NCBI RefSeq assembly: GCF_049747295.1
Contig: NZ_JBMHJM010000001.1
Span: forward strand, 1,550,001-1,614,000
Source: Afipia sp049747295
GTDB lineage: Bacteria > Pseudomonadota > Alphaproteobacteria > Rhizobiales > Xanthobacteraceae
Direction of reading: 5' to 3'
DNA length: 64,000 bases
The translations under genes were made by a program, and so were the position numbers. Positions 1 through 8,125 of the stretch are shown in pieces (position 1 is the first letter of the stretch; every line of letters starts with the position of its first letter). The notes under the pieces were generated by a model. The model was not told where the DNA came from. It made no database searches and worked only from the letters and a program-made list of their open reading frames with translations.

Positions 1-171
1 ATACACAGCACCACCGTTGATCGTGATGTGCGCATGCAGCAGGCGCTTGCCGTCCTCGGCAGGTATCGCCATCACTTCGACAGCACCGAGCGCCTTCTTG
101 TAGAATTCAATCGCATCGCGCGCGCCATTGACAGCAAGATGTGGGACCAGCGAGGGCAGTTGGTCAGTCAT
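1..171 (-). CDS. VOC (glyoxalase/PhnB-like) family protein, N-terminal part, cut by window edge
   Basis: The reverse strand opens with ATG at 171 and stays open to the window edge, giving 57 residues beginning MTDQLPSLVPHLAVNGARDA. The pattern 'hydrophobic strand - A..AI.FYK.ALGA.E' followed by 'DGK..HA.I.I.GG' is the first beta-alpha-beta-beta unit of PhnB-like vicinal oxygen chelate proteins. A GGAG ribosome site lies just upstream. The gene reads away from the ArsR regulator at 240-635 on the same strand and may be cotranscribed with it. The substrate cannot be told from this fragment. Confidence 0.8.
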   Translation of the reverse strand, partial: MTDQLPSLVPHLAVNGARDAIEFYKKALGAVEVMAIPAEDGKRLLHAHITINGGAVY

Positions 172-239
172 GGAGGCTCCTTGGTTGAGTTGAGACGTCT
201 GGTTCGTTGTCGGCTCTGCCGACGTTTGCTTCCCCTCGC

Positions 240-635
240 CTATTTGCGCGGGGACGTTTGCTTTTTGGCTTTAACGACGCGCTTGGCTTTTTGCGGCTTC
301 ACCGCATCAGCCGCTTCCTTTGCCTGAAGTTCGTTCAGGTAGTCTTCAAGGCGATCGAGCCGCGCATCCCAGAAGCGGCGGTATTCCTCGAGCCAGTCGT
401 CGACTTCCTTCAGTGCGGCCGGTTCAATCCGGCACGGCCGCCATTGCGCCTCGCGGCTTCGCGTGACGAGACCGGCGTGCTCCAGCACTTTGAGATGTTT
501 TGAGACCGCCGGAAGGCTCATGGCAAAAGGCTCGGCGAGCTCCGTCACCGACGTTTCTCCGAGAACCAGACGCGCCAGAATGGCCCGGCGGGTTGGATCG
601 GCAAGCGCTGCAAACTTTGTGCTCAAAGCGTCCAC
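240..635 (-). CDS. ArsR-family winged-helix regulator (SRPBCC-associated subtype)
   Basis: 131 residues. The N-terminal 95 residues form a winged helix-turn-helix: 'FAALADPTRRAILARL', then 'SVTELAEPFAMSLPAVSKHLKVLEHAGLV' as the recognition unit, and a C-terminal 'WLEEYRRFWDARLDRL' helix typical of the subtype found beside SRPBCC or VOC genes. There are no metal-site cysteines, so metal sensing is unlikely. The tail after residue 105 is rich in Lys/Ala. The start is GTG at 635: an in-frame TAA lies four codons upstream and AGAGG is spaced 5 nt before it. It is closely similar to the regulator at 8120-8569. It is likely autoregulated through the palindrome at 651-662. Target genes are inferred to include the VOC gene downstream. 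Confidence 0.9.
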   Translation of the reverse strand: MDALSTKFAALADPTRRAILARLVLGETSVTELAEPFAMSLPAVSKHLKVLEHAGLVTRSREAQWRPCRIEPAALKEVDDWLEEYRRFWDARLDRLEDYLNELQAKEAADAVKPQKAKRVVKAKKQTSPRK

Positions 636-650
636 GGATGCCTCTTACAT

Positions 651-683
651 AACCAATTGGTTAAATAACTCATTGGTTAAATA
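651..683 (-). promoter_or_regulatory. Operator and -10 region of the ArsR gene: palindrome plus 12-bp direct repeat
   Basis: Positions 651-662 read AACCAATTGGTT, a perfect 12-bp palindrome of the form AACCA-N2-TGGTT. A 12-bp sequence (ATTGGTTAAATA on +) occurs at 656-667 and again at 672-683, a 16-bp period. The second copy holds TATTTA (678-683 on -), placed as a -10 box. The arrangement fits repression by an ArsR dimer just downstream of the promoter. The same AACCA-N2-TGGTT spacing is present at 8114-8125 by the paralogous regulator. Confidence 0.65.
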
Positions 684-706
684 CAGCGCTCGGCCGCGAG
701 CGTCAA
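678..706 (-). promoter_or_regulatory. Candidate sigma-70 promoter for the ArsR gene
   Basis: On the reverse strand TTGACG (701-706) is followed by a 17-bp spacer and TATTTA (678-683). The predicted start of transcription falls near 670, about 35 nt ahead of the GTG start codon and directly before the operator at 651-662. Quality of the match to the housekeeping consensus is good, but it was read by eye only. Confidence 0.55.
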
Positions 707-784
707 GCGACCCTGCAACGAAATTTTGATGACATGCCTTTGGTATGACGCGAGCGCGGCGATGTGCCGCGCATGAGGACTGGC

Positions 785-3343
785 TCAATAGTCCTTGAGC
801 AGTCGCTCCAGATAATCGAGCTCGAACTGAGGTCGCTGTGAATCGCCGAGGCGCCGGCGCAATTCTTCGAGAATCCGCCGCGCACGCTGCACGTCGATTT
901 CGCCGGGAATTTTCACGGAGAGGTCATCGCTCCACTCCCGGCCGTGCAGCGGTCGCCCGAGGGGATCGGTCGTGTTCTCGCCGGTCTGCTGGCGGCCCAT
1001 TTGATTGCCGGGACCGTCATTCTGGCCTTCGCCGGGTTGCATGGATTGCGCCAGATTTTGCGCGCCCTTGCGCAGCGCCTCCAGAGCGCGACCCTGGGCA
1101 TCCACGGCGCTATCCGCATTGCCTTCGCCGAGCTGATTGCCGGCATCACCCATTGCGGATTCGGCATCACCCAAGGAATCGCCATCCTGACCATCGTCGC
1201 CCTGCCCGGGCTGGCCTTGCTGTCCTTGCTGTCCTTGCTGGCCTTTTTCACCCCGCTGCCCAGGCATCATGCCGTTCTTCTTCATGTCGTCGAGCAGCTT
1301 GTTCAGGCGGTTTCGCAGGGCCTGCTGGTCCTGACGCAACCCGTCCAACCCGTTCTGGTCGCCTTGATCGCCGCGGTTGCGATCGCGGCGCGACTCCTGC
1401 CCCTGCCTGAAGGTCTTGTCGCGCAACTGCTGTTGCTTGCGGATCATGTCGCCGAGTTCGTTCAGCGCCTGATCCGCATCATTGGAGCCTTGTCCGGGCT
1501 GCGCCATCTGCAGATTTTCGAGCATCTGCTGCATCTGGTCGAGCAACGCCCGCGCGGCGTCCTTGTCGCCGGAGCGCGACAAGCGCTCCATGCGATCAAT
1601 CATGTTCTTGAGGTCCTGCTGACGCAGCACCTTGGTATTGGGATCGAGCGGCCGCGCCAATTGCTGCGGATTGTTACGCATCTGCTCGGCCAGCTGCTTG
1701 AGGAAATTATCCAGCGCCGCGCGCAGGTTTTCCGTCAGCTTCTTGATTTCCTCGTCGCTGGCGCCGCGTTCCAGCGCTTCCTTCAACGCGTCCTGTGCTG
1801 CGCGCAGTGCCTTGTCGACATCGGTGATGTTGCCATCTTCGATGGTCACCGCGAGCGCCCACATGCTGTCCACAACTTCGCGCATCGTGGTCTTGGAGTT
1901 GGCATGACCGAGCTGCGCGGCAATGCTGCGCAGGCCGAGATAGTGTCCGAGCTCCGGTGTGAACGTTTCCGGCGCGATCATCAGAGCCTCGAGCGCGATC
2001 AGCACCAGAGGCTTCTGGTTGGCATCAAGTGCCAGATTGCGGCGCTGTTCGATCAACGCGCGCGCCAATGGCTTGACGAATAACCGCTCAGGCAGCCGCA
2101 TCTCGAAGGGCTCGCTGTGTCCCTCATTGCCGGCTTCATCTTTCGCTGTCAGCGTCAGCGTCACATCGGCACCCGCGTAAGGATTCTCGCTGAGATCTTT
2201 GATGGTCTGGCCGACACCATTTCGCGTCCGCGCGTTCGGCAACCCAAGCGTGATTTGCGGCGGGTCGAACAGCGGTTGAGCGTCGTCTCCATCGCCCTCT
2301 GTGCGACGCGGCGCGAACTGGGCGTGTGCTTCGGTCACGCCGTAATCGTCTTCAAGCTTGTAGGACAGCAGCAAGCTGCCACGCGCCTGCCGCTCGGGAT
2401 CCTTCGCCAGGGAAATGGTCGGCGCGCGATCGGCAACCGCCTTGAATGTCCACTGCGGCTGTCCGGACGGCGCGCGCACATGCGCCGTGCCACCGCCCGT
2501 GATGTTAAAGCGACGCTCGTTGGTTCCTTGCGGCGCATTCTCCGTGACAGGGACCTCCGTCACGCCACCCCCGGCCGCGACATCGAGCCGCCCGCCGCTG
2601 GAGCGAACGATCAGCGTGCTTCCCGAAGGGACGGTCACCGGCCCCGCGTCGGCATGTTGCGCTTCCTTGGTCGTGGATCCAGACAGGATAACAGGCGGAC
2701 GGTTCGTGTAGGCCGGAGGCGTCACCCAGGCATCGACACGAACATTCGCCGCGGTAAACGTACCATCCCAATCAAACGCCGCGAGAACACGCGATAGACG
2801 ATCGCTGCCCGCCGCAATGAAGGTCGCAACCATCAGCATCACGACCAACGCCCGCAGCGCCTGCGGATCGTGCAAAGCCAGACGCGGCGACGGCAAGCCG
2901 GCACGAATGCGCTTGATCGAGGCCAGCGTCCGCGCGCGTTGCTCCTGCCATAAGGCCTGCGCGATCGGGTCTTGCGACTTGAGCGTGTCGGTCAGCGCCG
3001 TTGCGGGACGGTGGCGAATACCGGTTCCAAGATCGAGCCGGCGCAACGCGTCTTCCCGCGTCGGCCAGCGGAAACGAACTGCGGGCACAAGCGAGGCAAG
3101 TGCGAGCAACACGAACGCAGCAAACGCAATGACGCGAACCGTGAACGGGAATGCAACCCACAGCCCGGCCCACGACGCGGCCAGAAACAGCCCGATGACA
3201 GTCAGCAACCGTGCGAGATGCGGCCAGCCTCGTTCCCAGGCCAGCGCCCATCGCGCCCGCTGCAAAGCCTGCGCAAGCTGAAGCTGCTGCACGGCTTCAG
3301 GATCGCGCGGTTGCTCTGACGGGTCTTGGGTCGGGCTGCTCAA
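785..3343 (-). CDS. TIGR02302 / DUF4175 family large membrane-anchored protein
   Basis: About 852 residues. Hydrophobic segments at residues 47-63, 71-90 and 163-180 anchor the N-terminus; the rest is a long soluble part with beta-rich 'WVTPPAYT..PP' sequence in the middle and a Gln/Gly/Asp-rich low-complexity stretch (repeated GQQGQ units, near 1200-1260) before a conserved C-terminus. This is the build of the TIGR02302 family of alphaproteobacteria, whose function is unknown; an envelope role is only a guess. The frame is open up to a GTG at 3421, but TTG at 3343 has GGAGAG at good spacing and gives the usual family start, so it is preferred. The family usually sits next to lysA, as here, though a methyltransferase-like gene intervenes. 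Confidence 0.85.
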   Translation of the reverse strand: MSSPTQDPSEQPRDPEAVQQLQLAQALQRARWALAWERGWPHLARLLTVIGLFLAASWAGLWVAFPFTVRVIAFAAFVLLALASLVPAVRFRWPTREDALRRLDLGTGIRHRPATALTDTLKSQDPIAQALWQEQRARTLASIKRIRAGLPSPRLALHDPQALRALVVMLMVATFIAAGSDRLSRVLAAFDWDGTFTAANVRVDAWVTPPAYTNRPPVILSGSTTKEAQHADAGPVTVPSGSTLIVRSSGGRLDVAAGGGVTEVPVTENAPQGTNERRFNITGGGTAHVRAPSGQPQWTFKAVADRAPTISLAKDPERQARGSLLLSYKLEDDYGVTEAHAQFAPRRTEGDGDDAQPLFDPPQITLGLPNARTRNGVGQTIKDLSENPYAGADVTLTLTAKDEAGNEGHSEPFEMRLPERLFVKPLARALIEQRRNLALDANQKPLVLIALEALMIAPETFTPELGHYLGLRSIAAQLGHANSKTTMREVVDSMWALAVTIEDGNITDVDKALRAAQDALKEALERGASDEEIKKLTENLRAALDNFLKQLAEQMRNNPQQLARPLDPNTKVLRQQDLKNMIDRMERLSRSGDKDAARALLDQMQQMLENLQMAQPGQGSNDADQALNELGDMIRKQQQLRDKTFRQGQESRRDRNRGDQGDQNGLDGLRQDQQALRNRLNKLLDDMKKNGMMPGQRGEKGQQGQQGQQGQPGQGDDGQDGDSLGDAESAMGDAGNQLGEGNADSAVDAQGRALEALRKGAQNLAQSMQPGEGQNDGPGNQMGRQQTGENTTDPLGRPLHGREWSDDLSVKIPGEIDVQRARRILEELRRRLGDSQRPQFELDYLERLLKDY

Positions 3344-3458
3344 CAGGCTCTCCGGGTTCTTGAAAGGGCACCGTACCACAGCGGCGGCAATGAGGCATGC
3401 CCTTCCGGCGCCTGTACCCACATGCAGGCAAAGGTTGCGCTCCGGAACACATTCCGGG

Positions 3459-3478
3459 CTGTCACGAAAGCGTGACAG
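3459..3478. repeat. Perfect 8-bp inverted repeat with 4-nt loop
   Basis: CTGTCACG (3459-3466) and CGTGACAG (3471-3478) flank AAAG. It lies about 70 nt upstream of the methyltransferase-like gene at 3550 in the divergent space after the TIGR02302 gene. It could be an operator or a small RNA hairpin; there is no T-run, so a terminator is unlikely. Confidence 0.4.
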
Positions 3479-3549
3479 TGCACTTCATCTGCGAATATTG
3501 GCCGCATACCGGGGCGGCTTACCTTGCGCGGCAGATGGGAGCGATCCTC

Positions 3550-4227
3550 ATGAATACCAATACCCGAAAAGCACTCGCAGGCTTGTCCCGATGGCTCGTT
3601 TTGCTCGCCATCATGTTTTTCGGCTCCGCCTGGTCGCTGCGATTTTGGCAGGGTTGGATCTACATCGCGATCATGGCCGCGGCGTCAGCCGCCATCATTG
3701 CCTATCTCGCGCATTACGATCAGGCGCTACTGGAACGACGGCTCAACGCCGGGCCTGTCGCGGAGAAGGAAAAGAGCCAGCAGCGCATTCAAGCTGCAAC
3801 GTCGATCGTTGGCATCGTCCTGATGTTGTTGCCGGGCTTCGACCATCGATGGCACTGGTCGCAAGTGCCGACAACACTCGTCATCCTCGGCAATGTTGGC
3901 CTCGCATTGGGGTTCGTCCTGATTTTTCTCGTATTCCGCGAAAACAGCTACAGTTCCGGAATCGTCGAAGTCGCGAAGGACCAGAAAGTCGTCTCGACCG
4001 GTCCATATGCCCTTGTCCGGCACCCGATGTATTCCGGCGCGATCCTGATGTTTCTCGCCACGCCGCTTGCGCTGGGCTCATGGTGGGCTTTGATCCCGGC
4101 GATCGCGCTGAGCGCCATGATCGTGGTGCGCCTGCTCGACGAGGAAAGATTTCTCGCGATCAATCTGCCGGGCTACGTCGCGTATACGTTACAGGTCCGC
4201 TCCCGGCTGGTTCCGGGAGCTTGGTGA
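3550..4227 (+). CDS. Isoprenylcysteine carboxyl methyltransferase-like (ICMT/PEMT) membrane protein
   Basis: 225 residues with several membrane segments (for example residues 15-33, 35-55, 85-103 and 115-135). The C-terminal core 'VVSTGPYALVRHPMYSG' followed by hydrophobic stretches and 'LLDEERFL' is the S-adenosylmethionine-binding signature of the ICMT/phospholipid methyltransferase fold. Bacterial members methylate lipids or small molecules; the substrate here is unknown. The open frame extends to 3397, but ATG 3550 has GGGAG 8 nt upstream and starts the recognisable protein. It is inserted between lysA and the TIGR02302 gene and points the opposite way, suggesting a later arrival. Confidence 0.8.
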   Translation: MNTNTRKALAGLSRWLVLLAIMFFGSAWSLRFWQGWIYIAIMAAASAAIIAYLAHYDQALLERRLNAGPVAEKEKSQQRIQAATSIVGIVLMLLPGFDHRWHWSQVPTTLVILGNVGLALGFVLIFLVFRENSYSSGIVEVAKDQKVVSTGPYALVRHPMYSGAILMFLATPLALGSWWALIPAIALSAMIVVRLLDEERFLAINLPGYVAYTLQVRSRLVPGAW

Positions 4228-4233
4228 TGCCGG

Positions 4234-5499
4234 TCAGAGCCAGGGCGCCGGCTTGTCCATGGCGATCAACGCATCCGCGTCGATGCGCGGCCGGACCACT
4301 GCGTACTGGTCATCCTTGACCAGCACTTCCGGCACGAGCCCGCGCGTGTTGTAACTTCCAGCCTGCACCGCGCCGTAAGCACCTGCCGTCATGATCGCCA
4401 GCAGGTCGCCCGGCTTCGACTCCGTCATCTTGCGATCGAGCGCAAGGTAATCGCCGGTTTCACACACCGGCCCGACGACGTCGGCCACGATGGTCCTTTC
4501 GCCTGCTGCCGCCTGCCGCAAAGGCAGAATGTCATGGTGCGCTTCGTAAAGCGTCGGGCGAATGAGATCGTTCATTGCCGCATCGATGATGACAAAGGTC
4601 TTGGCCTCACCGTGCTTTACGTAGATCACGCGCGACACGAGGATGCCGGCATTGCCGACGATCATACGGCCGGGCTCGAACAACAGCGTTGCATCGAGCC
4701 CCTTGGTGACGCGCTTCACCATCTGCGCATAGGCCGCCGGCTCCGGCGGATTGGGCAGATCGTGCTCGTAGGGAATGCCGAGACCGCCGCCGAAATCGAC
4801 ATGCGAGATCGTGTGCCCATCCGCGCGCAGCGTGCCGACAAACTCGACCAGCAGCTTGAACGCATCTTCCATCGGCCCGAGATCCGTGATCTGGCTGCCG
4901 ATATGCATGTCCACACCGGCGACCTTGATGCCCGGCAACTTTGCCGCGCGCGCGTAAACATCACGGGCGTGCGTCAGCGGAATGCCAAACTTGTTTTCGG
5001 ACTTGCCCGTTGAAATCTTGGCGTGGGTGCGCGCATCCACGTCCGGATTGATGCGCACCGAAATGTGAGCGGTGCGACCGGTTTCGCTCGCAAGCGACGA
5101 CAGCAAGGCCAGTTCCGGCTCAGACTCGACGTTGATGCAGAGAATGTCCTCCGCGAGCGCCTGACGCAGCTCGGCTTCGGTCTTGCCGACACCGGAGAAC
5201 ACGATCTTCTTCGGCGGAATTCCGGCCGCGCGCGCACGCTTCAATTCACCGCCGGACACCACGTCGGCGCCGGCACCGAGTTTGGCCAGCGTGCGCAGCA
5301 CGGATTGATTGGAGTTCGCCTTCATGGCGTAGCACACCAGCGTGTCCACACCGGCGAAAGCCTCGGCAAACACCCGGTAGTGACGCTCAAGGGTCGCCGT
5401 CGAATAGCAGTAAAACGGCGTGCCGACAGTTTCGGCCAGCGCCGTCAAATTGACGCCCTCAGCGTGAAGCACGCCGTCACGATACTGGAAATGGTTCAT
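4234..5499 (-). CDS. lysA: Diaminopimelate decarboxylase
   Basis: 421 residues, the normal family length. It decarboxylates meso-diaminopimelate to L-lysine using pyridoxal phosphate in the cytoplasm. Lys60 in 'CYAMKANSN' is the Schiff-base lysine; 'HIGSQ' around 199-203, 'GGGLGIPY' at 237-244, 'EPGR' at 275-278 and 'CETGD' at 346-350 are the cofactor and substrate motifs, with the second-subunit Cys at 346. It is the last gene of the argH-lipoprotein-lysA run on this strand, 6 bp after the lipoprotein stop, which supports cotranscription. Confidence 0.97.
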   Translation of the reverse strand: MNHFQYRDGVLHAEGVNLTALAETVGTPFYCYSTATLERHYRVFAEAFAGVDTLVCYAMKANSNQSVLRTLAKLGAGADVVSGGELKRARAAGIPPKKIVFSGVGKTEAELRQALAEDILCINVESEPELALLSSLASETGRTAHISVRINPDVDARTHAKISTGKSENKFGIPLTHARDVYARAAKLPGIKVAGVDMHIGSQITDLGPMEDAFKLLVEFVGTLRADGHTISHVDFGGGLGIPYEHDLPNPPEPAAYAQMVKRVTKGLDATLLFEPGRMIVGNAGILVSRVIYVKHGEAKTFVIIDAAMNDLIRPTLYEAHHDILPLRQAAAGERTIVADVVGPVCETGDYLALDRKMTESKPGDLLAIMTAGAYGAVQAGSYNTRGLVPEVLVKDDQYAVVRPRIDADALIAMDKPAPWL

Positions 5500-5505
5500 G
5501 TCAGA

Positions 5506-5763
5506 TCAATCCAGGATCGGATCGAGAAAGATTCGTTTTTTGTTGCCGCGTGCAGCGGTCGGCGCGGGCTCAGTGCCAGGAGAGGTAAAAACATCACCCG
5601 GCAGCTTGGCGCTGTGCTCCTCAGGCGCAGCCGTCTGGCCCGCCGCTGCAGCCGGCGGCAGATCAAGACCAGCCTTGCGGCCACAACCTGCCAAAATGCA
5701 GGTCAAAGCAATCAAGCCTGCGACTGTCAGCTTTGAAAAACGGCGATTGGAGCGAGGAGTCAC
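5506..5763 (-). CDS. Small LptM/YifL-like lipoprotein
   Basis: 85 residues. A basic start (TPRSNRR) and hydrophobic core lead to the lipobox LAGC at about residues 24-27, followed by GRKAGLDLPP, the short conserved 'CGxKGxLxxP' motif of LptM (YifL)-type lipoproteins. In enterobacteria LptM helps the LPS translocon LptD mature; transfer of that role here is inference. The remainder is Ala/Pro-rich and probably disordered. Position between argH and lysA is the conserved location of this small gene across proteobacteria. Confidence 0.82.
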   Translation of the reverse strand: MTPRSNRRFSKLTVAGLIALTCILAGCGRKAGLDLPPAAAAGQTAAPEEHSAKLPGDVFTSPGTEPAPTAARGNKKRIFLDPILD

Positions 5764-5845
5764 GTGTCAGTCCCTGAATTGCGCGCCACCATACAAAGAA
5801 GGTGCCGCTCTGGCGAGGGGGCATGAGCAGCAAAAATTGTTGGGA

Positions 5846-7243
5846 TCAGCCCGATTTTTGCTCTTTTTCCAGTCGCTTGAGCCATTCCTGGGCCTGCGCA
5901 CGCACATTTTGGGGCGCCGTTCCGCCGTAGCTGGTGCGGCTCTCCACCGAGGATTGGACGGAGAGGACATTCAGAACGTCTGCCGTGATCTTCGGCTCGA
6001 TGACCTGCATGTCTGATAGCGGCACTTTGTGCAGCGGCAGGTCCATCTCGGACGCCTTCGCGACGATGCGGCCGGTGACGTGGTGCGCCTCGCGGAACGG
6101 CATCTTCAGTGTCCGCACCAGCCAATCGGCGAGATCGGTGGCGGTGGCATAGCCTTCGCCCGCCGCAACCTTCATCCGCGCCTCATCGGGCACAATGTCG
6201 AGCACCATGCCGGTCATGGCACGGATCGCGAGGGAGAGCGCTGCGAACGCCTCCATGGCGCCCTGCTTGTCTTCCTGCATGTCCTTTTGATAGGCGAGCG
6301 GCAGCCCCTTCATCACGATCAGCAGGCCGTTCAGCGCACCGATGACGCGTCCGGTCTTGGCGCGCACCAGCTCCGCCGCATCCGGATTCCGCTTCTGCGG
6401 CATGATCGACGAGCCGGTGGTGAACTTGTCGGACAGACGCACCAGGCCGACCAGCGGCGATGTCCAGATCACGATCTCTTCCGCGAAGCGCGAGAGATGG
6501 ACGGCCGTGATCGCTGCCGCCGACAATGTCTCCAGCACGAAATCGCGATCGGAGACCGCATCGAGCGAGTTGGCCATCGGCCGATCAAAGCCAAGCGCGG
6601 CGGCTGTGGCGTGACGGTCGATTGGAAACGACGTTCCCGCGAGCGCCGCAGCGCCCAGCGGACTTTCGTTCAAGCGCTTGCGCGCATCGGCAAACCGGCC
6701 GCGATCGCGCGACGCCATTTCGGTGTAGGCCAACAGATGATGACCAAAGGTCACCGGCTGCGCCGTCTGCAGATGGGTAAATCCCGGCATCACGGTGTCG
6801 GCGTGTTCGATGGCGCGGTCGACCAGCGCGCGCTGGAACGCAGCCAGCGCCTTGTCGGTGTCATCGACGACATCGCGCACATAGAGGCGAAAATCGGTGG
6901 CGACCTGATCGTTGCGCGAGCGCGCGGTGTGCAAGCGGCCTGCCGCCGGGCCAATGAGCTCGCTGAGCCGGCTCTCGACATTCATGTGAATGTCCTCAAG
7001 CGCACGCTTGAACGTGAAGGAACCTTTGCTGATCTCTGACAAAATCGTGTCTAGACCGCCGGTGATGTTTTTTGCATCAGTTGCGGTGATAATGCCCTGT
7101 GTGGCAAGCATGGCTGCGTGGGCCTTGGACGCGGCGATATCCTGGGCGTAAAGGTGCTGATCGACGTCTATCGAGACGTTGATCTCCTCCATGATCGCAT
7201 CAGGGCTTTCATCGAACCGCCCGCCCCACATCTTGTTGCTCAT
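5846..7243 (-). CDS. argH: Argininosuccinate lyase
   Basis: 465 residues. It catalyses the last step of arginine synthesis, splitting argininosuccinate to arginine and fumarate. The fumarase/aspartase-superfamily signature 'GSSIMPQKRNPD' spans residues 277-288, and 'GFTHLQTAQP' near 154-163 carries the catalytic His region. Length and N-terminal 'MWGGRF' are standard. It heads the run argH-lipoprotein-lysA and is divergent from the TlpA gene at 7310, with a 66-bp shared promoter space. Confidence 0.97.
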   Translation of the reverse strand: MSNKMWGGRFDESPDAIMEEINVSIDVDQHLYAQDIAASKAHAAMLATQGIITATDAKNITGGLDTILSEISKGSFTFKRALEDIHMNVESRLSELIGPAAGRLHTARSRNDQVATDFRLYVRDVVDDTDKALAAFQRALVDRAIEHADTVMPGFTHLQTAQPVTFGHHLLAYTEMASRDRGRFADARKRLNESPLGAAALAGTSFPIDRHATAAALGFDRPMANSLDAVSDRDFVLETLSAAAITAVHLSRFAEEIVIWTSPLVGLVRLSDKFTTGSSIMPQKRNPDAAELVRAKTGRVIGALNGLLIVMKGLPLAYQKDMQEDKQGAMEAFAALSLAIRAMTGMVLDIVPDEARMKVAAGEGYATATDLADWLVRTLKMPFREAHHVTGRIVAKASEMDLPLHKVPLSDMQVIEPKITADVLNVLSVQSSVESRTSYGGTAPQNVRAQAQEWLKRLEKEQKSG

Positions 7244-7309
7244 GATAATCCCGCCTAACGACGTCCCGAAAATTCACTATTTCATCATCGCATCCGACCT
7301 GTCCGGAGA

Positions 7310-7993
7310 ATGACAAGCAAAATGCCTGACACCGACCAGCCACGTCCCGATTCGACCCGGAAAGCTTTCCGCACACCGATGGTGCTTGCCGCCGTCGTTC
7401 TAGCGGCGGCCATCGGGTTTGTGGGGATATACGGGATCGGGGGGCTGACAGGCAATCATTCCGGCGACCCCACCTGCCGTCCCGCGGTCGATCTTGCGAA
7501 AAAGCTGGCGCCGCTGGCGCATGGCGAGGTCGCGGCATTAACCATGGCCAGCGCGCCGCTGAAGGTGCCGGACCTGACCTTTAACGATGCCGACGGCAAA
7601 CCGCGCAAACTCTCCGAGTGGCGCGGCCGGACGGTGCTGGTGAATCTGTGGGCAACGTGGTGCGTGCCATGCCGCAAGGAAATGCCGGCCCTCGACCAGC
7701 TTCAGGCCAAGCTCGGCGGGCCCAAATTCGAGGTGGTCGCAATTAACATCGATACGCGCGACCTCGACCGTCCCAGGAACTTCCTGAAGGACGGTAATCT
7801 GACGCAGCTCAGCTATTTTCACGACGCAAAGGCCAAGGTCTTCCAGGACCTCAAGGCGGTCGGCCGCGCCTTGGGAATGCCGACGTCTGTCCTCGTCGAT
7901 GGCGCAGGCTGTGAAATCGCCACCATCGCCGGACCCGCGGAGTGGGCCAGCGACGATGCGGTGAAGTTGATCACGGCCGCAACCGGCTCCTGA
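7310..7993 (+). CDS. tlpA: TlpA-type membrane-anchored thiol:disulfide oxidoreductase
   Basis: 227 residues. One membrane anchor at residues 23-43 places a thioredoxin-fold domain in the periplasm. The redox motif is WCVPC with cysteines 118 and 121 inside 'NLWATWCVPCRKEMPAL'. A further Cys at 56 and one near the C-terminus (GAGCEI) match TlpA of Bradyrhizobium, which has a third and fourth cysteine and helps reduce cytochrome oxidase maturation factors. Divergent position next to argH is the known arrangement. The symbol rests on this synteny and motif set. Confidence 0.88.
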   Translation: MTSKMPDTDQPRPDSTRKAFRTPMVLAAVVLAAAIGFVGIYGIGGLTGNHSGDPTCRPAVDLAKKLAPLAHGEVAALTMASAPLKVPDLTFNDADGKPRKLSEWRGRTVLVNLWATWCVPCRKEMPALDQLQAKLGGPKFEVVAINIDTRDLDRPRNFLKDGNLTQLSYFHDAKAKVFQDLKAVGRALGMPTSVLVDGAGCEIATIAGPAEWASDDAVKLITAATGS

Positions 7994-8084
7994 CCTCCCC
8001 AAATTCAGCAAGTAACCGTAGGCACATCAGTGCCTGCAGCGGAGCGCCCGCGCCTATAAGCCGCAGTTCCATTTGAGGCTGCCC

Positions 8085-8125
8085 TTGACGCCGCGGCGCA
8101 CATCCTTATACTTAACCACATGGTT
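8085..8125 (+). promoter_or_regulatory. Promoter and operator overlapping the start codon of the second ArsR gene
   Basis: TTGACG (8085-8090), a 16-bp spacer and TATACT (8107-8112) form a near-consensus promoter. The predicted transcription start (8118-8120) coincides with the ATG at 8120, and no ribosome site precedes it, so the mRNA is probably leaderless. AACCACATGGTT (8114-8125) is an AACCA-N2-TGGTT inverted repeat lying over the start, the same form as at 651-662. Confidence 0.6.

Noticed and set aside
1200..1260. Tandem repeat near 1210 as a separate repeat feature
   Set aside because: It is the coding DNA of the GQQGQ low-complexity stretch of the TIGR02302 protein.
944..2083. 379-residue frame on + opposite the TIGR02302 gene
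   Set aside because: Mirror frame of a GC-rich gene on the other strand; no family features, low-complexity His/Leu/Arg content, and the reverse strand protein has clear family motifs.
6029..7039. 336-residue frame on + opposite argH
   Set aside because: Antisense shadow of a clear argininosuccinate lyase; no ribosome site or domain.
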